This document shows positions 1 through 5,068 of a stretch of 11,041 bases of DNA, in pieces. Location: assembly GCA_002771355.1 (NCBI GenBank), contig PCSU01000034.1, forward strand, positions 1 through 11,041. Direction: 5' to 3'. Every line of letters starts with the position of its first letter. Positions within the stretch are counted from its first letter, which is position 1. A program made the translations under genes and the position numbers. A model generated the notes under the pieces. That model did not search any database. It was not told the origin of the DNA and saw only the letters and a program-made list of their open reading frames with translations. This DNA comes from a candidate division WWE3 bacterium CG22_combo_CG10-13_8_21_14_all_39_12 (GTDB lineage: Bacteria; Patescibacteriota; 4484-211; GCA-002791395).

Positions 1-4
1 TCAT
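1..4 (-). CDS. Start of an unidentified gene cut off by the window edge
   Basis: Only the ATG (4 to 2, minus strand) and one further base are inside the window, so the product cannot be named. The start is supported by an AAGGAG Shine-Dalgarno at 14-19, nine bases upstream. The gene lies downstream of the SpoVS-family gene in the same direction, about 120 nt after its stop, with a possible promoter of its own between them. Confidence 0.45.
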
Positions 5-87
5 GTTATTAAACTCCTTGTGTTAATTCAAAATCACTACGTAAGAAACAGACCATATCCTAAATTTTTAATGGTTCAGATGTGCAT

Positions 88-117
88 ATAGTATTAATTA
101 TTGTTTTAATCAGACAA
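88..117 (-). promoter_or_regulatory. Possible promoter for the gene at the left edge
   Basis: On the minus strand TTGTCT (112-117) and TACTAT (88-93) are separated by 18 nt, just after the spoVS stop. This would give a leader of roughly 75-80 nt carrying the AAGGAG site at 14-19. The surroundings are AT-rich, so a chance match is quite possible. Confidence 0.3.
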
Positions 118-122
118 GAGTC

Positions 123-404
123 TTAATTTTCTTGTGGGATATTGCGATCATACAGATAAAAGCGAAGGGCGGTTCGTTCATTTCCATTAATGTCGACTTC
201 AACGAAACCGGCCCACATACCAAGGTCAATATTGTCTTGTTTCAAATATTCTTGCGCAATGGCAATAGCCTTGACAGTCTGATTGACTGTGCTTGCACCG
301 ATTGCTTGTGCCTCTGCACAGCCTTCTTTTCTCATTACTCCTGCAATAGCCCCTGCCACAGAGTTCGATCGAGATGTTGCACTTACTTTGATTATCTCAG
401 CCAT
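123..404 (-). CDS. spoVS: SpoVS-family protein (stage V sporulation protein S-like)
   Basis: A 93-residue protein matching the SpoVS family over its whole length. It shows the family's opening KVSA block (residues 6-9), NSVAGAIAGV (14-23), the QAIGA...NQ.VKAIAIA stretch (33-50) and the closing acidic strand plus ERTAL (76-80). The family is small and basic-to-neutral, with an Alba-like fold. In Bacillus it affects late spore development, but it also occurs in bacteria that do not sporulate, where its role is unclear and nucleic-acid binding is suspected. The start is well fixed by AAGGAG at 409-414, six bases from the ATG. It is the last complete gene of the leftward cluster, 85 nt after the HIT gene. 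The family call is firm; no sporulation role should be inferred from it. Confidence 0.9.
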   Translation of the reverse strand: MAEIIKVSATSRSNSVAGAIAGVMRKEGCAEAQAIGASTVNQTVKAIAIAQEYLKQDNIDLGMWAGFVEVDINGNERTALRFYLYDRNIPQEN

Positions 405-444
405 GACGTTCTCCTTATTTTATGAATGTTCAACGGAAGTTAAC

Positions 445-471
445 CACACTATATTGTGCGCTTTGATTATA
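445..471 (-). promoter_or_regulatory. Possible spoVS promoter with operator-like palindrome
   Basis: A perfect TATAAT on the minus strand (466-471) lies in the 85-nt gap before spoVS; no good -35 box is visible. Transcription would start near 459. The interval 445-458 (CACACTATATTGTG) is a 14-bp palindrome with one mismatched pair, at about +1 to +14, where a repressor could act. The transcript would have a leader of about 55 nt carrying the AAGGAG site. Confidence 0.35.
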
Positions 472-489
472 ACCTACCAAACAAAACGA

Positions 490-891
490 TTAGTTGTTTA
501 TAGATTGAGAAAGGAGGGTAGCCATTTCAACAAACTCTTCGTCTGAAGAAATTTTTTCATGGTGAGTGGAAAGATCGTCAGGTGAATTAAGTGGAAATAC
601 CTTCACGTGGGTGTGGTTGACCCCAAATCCTTCAATTATCACGCCAACTCGTGAAGGAGACAGTGCCTTTTCAACAGTAAGCATAATTTTTTTAGTTGTT
701 GTCATAAGGTGCATGTACATTTCATCATTAAGGTGGTGTGCATAATCAACATGAGTTTTGGGTACGATAAGTGTATGCCCTTCACGAATTGGCTCATTAT
801 CAAGGAAGGCAAGCGTGTGTTCATCTTCATACACTATGTGTGCTGGAATTTCACCGGCAACGATTTTGCAGAAAATGCAATTAGGATCCAT
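490..891 (-). CDS. HIT-family nucleotide hydrolase/transferase (histidine triad)
   Basis: A 133-residue HIT-superfamily protein, probably hydrolysing or transferring nucleotidyl groups from small nucleotide conjugates in the cytosol. Visible marks are the MDPNCIFCKIVAGEIP opening with a probable zinc pair C5/C8, a GHTLIVPKTH block (38-47), and the active-site segment NHTHVKV (92-98). The middle histidine, H95, is the expected nucleophile. The usual third histidine of HxHxH is lysine (K97), which is unusual. The frame is open back to an ATG at 1014, giving 174 aa, but the extra 41 residues have no family resemblance, overlap the upstream gene and span an inverted repeat. The ATG at 891 gives the normal family length. 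No Shine-Dalgarno precedes it; TACACT (899-904) lies 7 nt upstream, so a leaderless mRNA is possible. Confidence 0.88.
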   Translation of the reverse strand: MDPNCIFCKIVAGEIPAHIVYEDEHTLAFLDNEPIREGHTLIVPKTHVDYAHHLNDEMYMHLMTTTKKIMLTVEKALSPSRVGVIIEGFGVNHTHVKVFPLNSPDDLSTHHEKISSDEEFVEMATLLSQSINN

Positions 892-907
892 GGAAAAAAG
901 TGTAACA

Positions 908-940
908 CAGAGAAGAATGTTTGGTGGCGATTCTTCTCTG
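908..940. repeat. Perfect 11-bp inverted repeat between two genes
   Basis: Arms CAGAGAAGAAT (908-918) and ATTCTTCTCTG (930-940) pair perfectly around an 11-nt loop. It lies after the stop of the four-cysteine protein gene (977) and 17-49 nt before the HIT ATG. Read on the minus strand, the hairpin is followed after about 8 nt by six T residues. It could be an imperfect terminator, a 5'-leader hairpin, or an operator next to the TACACT box of the HIT gene. The T-tract is not adjacent to the stem, which weakens the terminator reading. Confidence 0.6.
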
Positions 941-976
941 CGTTGTTTTGTCGCATACGATGATAATTGATCAACG

Positions 977-1435
977 CTACTGTGAGGGTTGGATACACGG
1001 ACCATTTCTGTCAAATCGATACATTTTGCCCGAACTAAGATCTGTAATTGTTACCGTTTTCATTCGGCCATCTGGAGTACTGATTTCTACATGAGTTTCT
1101 TGGTACGGGAGTTCACCACACCATTTGCCAACTGCAAAATACTCCCAGTTCAAGACATTGCCGGTCTTACTATCAGTCCAGCCCTTTTTGTTGCCAGGTT
1201 CAAGACCATCTTCATCTGGGGTGAGTTCGAATCGATAGTAGTTATACTGCTCACCACAGCCTACGCATTGGCTTCCAGCCCAACTTATGTCTTGGATCAG
1301 ACCAGTTACGGTAAATGGTCCGGGCTTTTCTACCGGATTTGTCATCCAGACTACTATATTGGTCGTGTTGATGAGGTACAAGAGAACTAAAAGAACAGCG
1401 ATAATAATAAGCATACCTACATTTGGTCGTGCCAT
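977..1435 (-). CDS. Membrane-anchored four-cysteine protein of unknown function
   Basis: I do not recognise this 152-residue protein. It has a short positive N-terminus, one membrane segment at about residues 8-24, then an outside-facing domain of about 125 residues. That domain has four cysteines: a CVGC pair (57-60), C106 and C147 near the end. They could form disulfides or bind a metal. The domain is rich in aromatic and polar residues with alternating strands, suggesting a small beta-sheet fold. The ATG at 1435 has only a weak AAGG about 10 nt upstream. The gene starts 69 nt after the ABC permease stop in the same direction and may be co-transcribed with it; a role as an exported partner of the transporter is only a guess from position. 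Confidence 0.7.
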   Translation of the reverse strand: MARPNVGMLIIIAVLLVLLYLINTTNIVVWMTNPVEKPGPFTVTGLIQDISWAGSQCVGCGEQYNYYRFELTPDEDGLEPGNKKGWTDSKTGNVLNWEYFAVGKWCGELPYQETHVEISTPDGRMKTVTITDLSSGKMYRFDRNGPCIQPSQ

Positions 1436-1504
1436 GATGTTGTTACCTTTCTGTATTACTAGTTTGGAAATGTACGAAGAAAACTACGGAATTTACATTA
1501 TATC

Positions 1505-2719
1505 TTATTCATATCGAAGAGCTTCGATAGGGTCTTTACTTGCTGCTCGCATTGCTGGCCAGAGTCCAAAAATTACGCCAATTAAGGTTGAAAGGCCAAG
1601 GGCAAGAATCATAATACCAGGTGTAATCGAAGGTGTGAGTGGTGTTTGGCTTGCTACAACAGCGCCAATTGCAAACGATAGCAAAAGACCAAGGAGTCCG
1701 CCAATCATTGTGATTAGTACAGCCTCTGTTAAAAACTGAAACATAATATCTCGTTTGGTAGCACCAACAGCTTTTCGAATCCCGATTTCTCGTGTTCTTT
1801 CGGTTACCGTTACAAGCATGATGTTCATAATGCCAATTCCGCCAACAAGAAGTGAAATTGCAGCGATTGCTGTAACCATAGTTGTTGCCAATGTTACAAA
1901 ATCATCAAAAAGTCCAAGCAAGTCGTCTTGGGTAAGTATGGTGAAATCTTCTTCCCCACCATGGTTGTCAATAAGAAGGGCCTTCATTTTGTCTTTGGTT
2001 TCATCGACGTTAGCAGTGTCAGTGGCTTTAACAATAGTTCGTGAGATTGAAAGTTCGCCACCATTAAGTTTGGTTGCTTGCGAGAATGGGATGAGTACAA
2101 TATTACTGTACTCTGATCCTAAAAGGTCTGAAAGTTTTGGTTCATCGCTAAGCCCAATAATAGTAAATTCAGTGTCTTGGATAAAAATCTTTTCACCAAG
2201 AGGGTCTTTATCTCCAAATAGTGCCGATGCGGTTTTAGGACCAACAACAGCTACTGCATCTTTTTCGTTTTTGTCAAACATTTTGCCGTCTTTAAGGACT
2301 AATACTTCAAAAGTTTGGAGAAAGTTCCCTGTGACACCCATTATAATAGGGGAGGACTGTAAGTCCGCATATGTAACTTTTCCAGGAACAAGAGAGACTG
2401 GGGCGACTTGTTCAATTCCATCAAGTGCCTCTAAATCAGAAATATCATCAAGGGATATAATATCTGTTGCAACAAAGTTAGCTGGATTCATTGTTCCGGC
2501 TGATGCCCCCCCCTCAAGGTCAATATTTCCATTCGCAATAGTAACTACATTTGTCCCAAACCCTTCAATAAGTCCTGAAACTTCAACCTTTAATCCTTCC
2601 CCGAGTGATACCAGGGTAGTAACTGCAGTAACACCAATAATAACGCCAGAAAGATTTAGGATTGCACGTATTTTGCTGTTCCAGAATGATAAGAGGGCGG
2701 CCTTAATGTAGTTATTCAT
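1505..2719 (-). CDS. MacB/FtsX-type ABC transporter permease
   Basis: A 404-residue permease of the MacB/LolC type. A first membrane helix at about 20-40 is followed by a large MacB-type extracytoplasmic domain (about 42-270). The FtsX domain follows, with helices near 276-302, 330-357 and 367-388. Family signatures include the conserved VTERTREIGIRKAVGA loop (305-320) after helix 2 and the ending WPAMRAASKDPIEALRYE. Such permeases do not pass substrate through a channel; they transmit ATPase movement to the outer domain to move lipoproteins, peptides or small molecules, or to signal stress. The ATG overlaps the end of the ATPase gene by 8 nt, with GGAG five bases upstream inside that gene, so translation is coupled. 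No MacA-like membrane-fusion gene is adjacent, so the substrate is unknown. Confidence 0.93.
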   Translation of the reverse strand: MNNYIKAALLSFWNSKIRAILNLSGVIIGVTAVTTLVSLGEGLKVEVSGLIEGFGTNVVTIANGNIDLEGGASAGTMNPANFVATDIISLDDISDLEALDGIEQVAPVSLVPGKVTYADLQSSPIIMGVTGNFLQTFEVLVLKDGKMFDKNEKDAVAVVGPKTASALFGDKDPLGEKIFIQDTEFTIIGLSDEPKLSDLLGSEYSNIVLIPFSQATKLNGGELSISRTIVKATDTANVDETKDKMKALLIDNHGGEEDFTILTQDDLLGLFDDFVTLATTMVTAIAAISLLVGGIGIMNIMLVTVTERTREIGIRKAVGATKRDIMFQFLTEAVLITMIGGLLGLLLSFAIGAVVASQTPLTPSITPGIMILALGLSTLIGVIFGLWPAMRAASKDPIEALRYE

Positions 2720-3389
2720 CTATTCTCCCATCTCTTATGTTAACTATTCTTTGTGTTGATTTTGCAATATGGTCGTCGTGGGTTACGATTACTATGGTTT
2801 TGCCTTCTTTTTTTAAATCAGTAAAAATATCAAAAACTTCAGCTCCACTTTTTGAATCAAGGTTTCCGGTTGGTTCATCGGCAAGAATTAGTTCTGGATT
2901 GTTTATGAGTGCTCTAGCAATTGCTACGCGTTGTTTTTCACCACCAGAGAGCTCATTTGGTTTGTGGTTAAGTCTATGGTTAAGTCCAACAGATGTTAAT
3001 AGTTTCTCTGCCCTGGTTCTGTTAGCAGAAGTATTTTTCTTTGAGGGACTATACCCAGCGGGAACCAAGACATTCTCAAGGGCTGAGAGACGAGGTAGGA
3101 GATTAAAAGATTGAAATACAAAGCCTATTTTACTGGATCTAAGGTGTGCAAGCTTTGTATCTGACATATCCAAGGAAATTACTTCGTTTCCTAAAGTAAC
3201 AGTACCAGCCGTTGGCCTATCGAGAAGACCAATAATATTCATAAGGGTAGATTTTCCAGAACCCGAGGGACCCTTAAGAGCAACCATCTCACCCTGCTTT
3301 ATAAAAAGATTAATCTCGTGAAGGACAGGTACATTAATCTTTCCAATAAAAACCTTTTCTACATTTTCAAGGCTGATCATATTCATCAT
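2712..3389 (-). CDS. MacB/LolD-type ABC transporter ATP-binding protein
   Basis: A complete 225-residue ATPase that powers the overlapping permease from the cytoplasmic face. All ABC motifs are intact: Walker A GPSGSGKST (40-48), Q-loop Q93, signature LSGGE (147-151), Walker B LILADEP (167-173) with catalytic E172, D-loop NLDS, and switch H204. The LLDRPTAG and GFVFQSFNLLPRL stretches are typical of the MacB/LolD/FtsE group. The first of three closely spaced ATGs (3389, 3386, 3380) is chosen because an extended -10 box ends six bases before it; there is no Shine-Dalgarno. It is the first gene of the leftward cluster. Confidence 0.95.
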   Translation of the reverse strand: MMNMISLENVEKVFIGKINVPVLHEINLFIKQGEMVALKGPSGSGKSTLMNIIGLLDRPTAGTVTLGNEVISLDMSDTKLAHLRSSKIGFVFQSFNLLPRLSALENVLVPAGYSPSKKNTSANRTRAEKLLTSVGLNHRLNHKPNELSGGEKQRVAIARALINNPELILADEPTGNLDSKSGAEVFDIFTDLKKEGKTIVIVTHDDHIAKSTQRIVNIRDGRIDE

Positions 3390-3394
3390 AAATA

Positions 3395-3414
3395 ATCATA
3401 CCACGTTTAGTGGT
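3395..3414 (-). promoter_or_regulatory. Extended -10 promoter for the ABC operon, leaderless, with small palindrome
   Basis: On the minus strand TGG followed by TATGAT (3395-3400 plus 3401-3403) forms an extended -10 element, five bases before the ATG at 3389. Transcription would begin at or near the start codon. No convincing -35 is seen, which fits an extended -10. ACCAC (3400-3404) and GTGGT (3410-3414) form a palindrome with a 5-nt spacer that overlaps the upstream edge of the element and could be an operator. Confidence 0.5.
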
Positions 3415-3725
3415 GTAAATATTGCTTGAAAGACGTTGGCCTATCTGGACGTGCTATGGGTTTTCATAGTGGCATATTATTGGGGTTTAATCTGCGTATA
3501 GCTAAAAACTATCGGTGTGTTGTGGCGAGTATAGTTCTATCTAAATATTGTAGTTATATCTGCTCATGAAGATCAAATTCTCTTTGAAATAAGGGTTTCT
3601 GTTTGTTTTGTAAGTTTGGAATTGTACACACAAGTTGTACGTACCCTATTTTCCTAGATATAAATTCTTGTTCCACCATAGCTTATAATTTTCGGGAAAT
3701 AATTCACGGAGGATGGTGAATAGTA
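3401..3725. other. Intergenic gap without a recognisable gene
   Basis: This stretch separates the ABC operon promoter from the end of the superoxide dismutase gene. I see no known RNA gene. A 41-codon minus-strand frame (3679 to 3554, ATG to TAA) and a 37-codon plus-strand frame (from an ATG at about 3456) exist, but neither has a ribosome site or a recognisable product. Small repeats are present: TTGTAC twice (3622-3627, 3635-3640), within which GTACA and TGTAC form an inverted pair. ATTCAC/GTGAAT (3702-3707 and 3716-3721) form a 6-bp hairpin just after the dismutase stop; with a weak T-rich tail it could be a poor terminator. Confidence 0.5.
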
Positions 3726-4367
3726 TTATCTAGTGGTTATCGTTTCTGCGTAAAGATCAGAAACATTTTTCCAATTAATGATCTGTAATATTGCTTTAAT
3801 ATAATCTGGTCGACGGTTTTGGTAATGTAGATAATACGCATGTTCCCACACGTCTATGCCCAGAATGGGAGTGTGACCAATTGTAAGTGGGGAATCCTGG
3901 TTTGGGGTGGTTGTGATTTCAAGTGAACCTTTCTGATTTATCACAATCCACGCCCACCCACTGCCGAAATGTTTTGTAGCGGTTTCAATAAGTAATTCTT
4001 GCATTGCCTCGAATGATCCGAATGACTCAGTCATTGTCTCGATAAGATCATCAGAAGCGGGTGTCTTAATAGGTGACAGTATGTTCCAGAAAAGGCTGTG
4101 GTTAGCGTGACCGCCCCCATTATTATCTATATCTTTTTGTATGTTCGCTGGTAGTTTTTCCAGATTGCTGAGAAGTTCACCTAATGTCTTAGTGTGAAGT
4201 TTTGTATGAGACTCAAGGGCGGCATTAAGTTTTGTTACGTACCCTGCATGGTGTTTGTCATGGTGAATTTCCATTGTTTGTGCATCGATGTAGGGCTCTA
4301 ATGCATCAACATCAAAAGTAAGTTGGGGAGTTGTAAATGGATATGTCTGGTCAAATACATTCATCAT
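3726..4367 (-). CDS. sodA: Superoxide dismutase, Mn/Fe family, Mn-type signature
   Basis: A 213-residue cytosolic enzyme (no signal peptide) that converts superoxide to hydrogen peroxide and oxygen. The alpha-hairpin N-domain carries MEIHHDKHHAGYV with metal ligand H35 and gateway Y43. Ligand H90 lies in GGGHANH, and D172 and H176 in DVWEHAYY. A glycine-rich stretch before HANH and Q157 in NQDSP is the pattern of Mn enzymes (E. coli SodA-like) rather than Fe enzymes, although cambialistic use cannot be excluded. Length is normal. The first of two adjacent ATGs (4367, 4364) is chosen because the -10 box ends six bases before it; no Shine-Dalgarno exists. Its presence suggests exposure to oxygen. 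Confidence 0.96.
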   Translation of the reverse strand: MMNVFDQTYPFTTPQLTFDVDALEPYIDAQTMEIHHDKHHAGYVTKLNAALESHTKLHTKTLGELLSNLEKLPANIQKDIDNNGGGHANHSLFWNILSPIKTPASDDLIETMTESFGSFEAMQELLIETATKHFGSGWAWIVINQKGSLEITTTPNQDSPLTIGHTPILGIDVWEHAYYLHYQNRRPDYIKAILQIINWKNVSDLYAETITTR

Positions 4368-4373
4368 GTGGCT

Positions 4374-4403
4374 ACTGTATCAGTAATATAGAAGTGGTGT
4401 CAA
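4374..4403 (-). promoter_or_regulatory. sodA promoter, consensus -35, probably leaderless
   Basis: The minus strand has a perfect TTGACA (4398-4403), an 18-nt spacer ending in TGA, and TACAGT (4374-4379), which gives an extended -10. Only six bases separate it from the ATG at 4367, so transcription should begin at about the start codon. An ACGAA/TTCGT inverted repeat (4403-4416) abuts the -35 box and might be an operator or the end signal of the upstream gene. Confidence 0.6.
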
Positions 4404-4438
4404 CGAAGCGTTTCGTATTGAAAGATAATGTTTAAAAC

Positions 4439-4642
4439 TTAATCTGAAATTACTTCTAGTATTGTTCCTATGGCAACTAATAAAATTCCCAGAATTCCGA
4501 GAAACTGTTCACGTTTCATAGTAACAAACACTTTTTGATCGATTTTATGTTCTTCTTTAACGCGGTGATGCACCTGTAGGGTCATATATGCAATTAGAAT
4601 GGTGCCAATTGAATCTAAGAGTATTCCAGTAATTCTATACAT
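4439..4642 (-). CDS. Small two-helix membrane protein with an internal repeat
   Basis: I do not recognise this 67-residue protein. It consists of two membrane helices joined by a charged loop of about 25 residues (VKEEHKIDQK and following). The helices carry near-identical cores: GILLDSIGTIL (6-16) and GILLVAIGTIL (52-62). Their glycines are spaced as in helix-packing motifs, so the helices may pack on each other or oligomerise. The frame is open back to an ATG at 4738, giving 99 aa, but the extra part is not membrane-like and that start has no ribosome site. The ATG at 4642 directly precedes the first helix and lies just after a TATATATAAG stretch that could be a -10 region. It sits between tRNA-Ala and sodA, all on the same strand. 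Confidence 0.6.
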   Translation of the reverse strand: MYRITGILLDSIGTILIAYMTLQVHHRVKEEHKIDQKVFVTMKREQFLGILGILLVAIGTILEVISD

Positions 4643-4786
4643 CTTATATATATGAGTAGCATGAATAGACAAAGGGTGCAATAGGTGTGTTGGTCCTAAA
4701 TCTCTAAGGGTTGTAAGTAGTAGCCGCTCCTTGCACATGCCACGTTGAATGTGTGTGGTTTAGCCCTCGCCTTGGTATAACTTTGG

Positions 4787-4863
<77 letters not shown>

Positions 4864-4914
4864 ACGTATTTATGTTCCACCCCAAGGTGTTGTTATTACT
4901 AACCTTTTAGGGGT

Positions 4915-5031
4915 ATGGTGGTGACTACTAAAGACACGGAATTTGTATCTTTTTGGAGCCACAACCCTTTTCTGTTAGTTATTATAGGAGGTCTTGATGA
5001 TATAGGCAAACAAATATTCTCACGTGAATAA
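4915..5031 (+). CDS. Possible small ORF upstream of leuS
   Basis: A 38-codon frame from ATG 4915 to TAA 5029-5031. AGGGG (4909-4913) is too close to that ATG but lies seven bases before an in-frame GTG at 4921, which would give a 36-residue peptide. The product has a hydrophobic core FLLVIIGGL followed by a polar, charged tail ending SRE. The run of Leu, Val and Ile just before a leucyl-tRNA synthetase gene resembles a leader peptide. However, the frame ends two bases before the probable leuS promoter, so classical attenuation from that promoter would not include it. It may equally be a random open frame. Confidence 0.25.
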   Translation: MVVTTKDTEFVSFWSHNPFLLVIIGGLDDIGKQIFSRE

Positions 5032-5032
5032 C

Positions 5033-5061
5033 TTGTATTATTGCCTTTATTTACGTACAAT
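5033..5061 (+). promoter_or_regulatory. leuS promoter, probably leaderless
   Basis: TTGTAT (5033-5038), a 17-nt spacer and TACAAT (5056-5061) end seven bases before the ATG at 5069, so the transcript should begin at about that codon. No Shine-Dalgarno precedes the ATG. The position also argues against the upstream in-frame GTG at 5024, which would lie before the promoter. Confidence 0.55.
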
Positions 5062-5068
5062 CTCTTCC

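Noticed and set aside
892..1014. N-terminal extension of the HIT protein to an ATG at 1014 (174 aa).
   Set aside because: The extra 41 residues show no HIT similarity, overlap the upstream gene's end and cross the inverted repeat; the normal family start is at 891.
1513..1528. Near-perfect palindrome ATCGAAGAGCTTCGAT at the end of the permease gene.
   Set aside because: It encodes the conserved IEALRY ending of MacB-type permeases, so the codons explain it; no T-tract follows that would make it a terminator.
4643..4738. Longer start of the small membrane protein at ATG 4738 (99 aa).
   Set aside because: No ribosome site, and the added stretch is unlike the membrane protein that follows.
5024..5068. 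Longer leuS start at GTG 5024 (805 aa).
   Set aside because: It lies upstream of the probable promoter, and the added 15 residues are not part of the LeuRS family N-terminus.
4864..5068. Possible T-box riboswitch ahead of leuS.
   Set aside because: No T-box consensus, specifier stem or terminator/antiterminator pair could be found.
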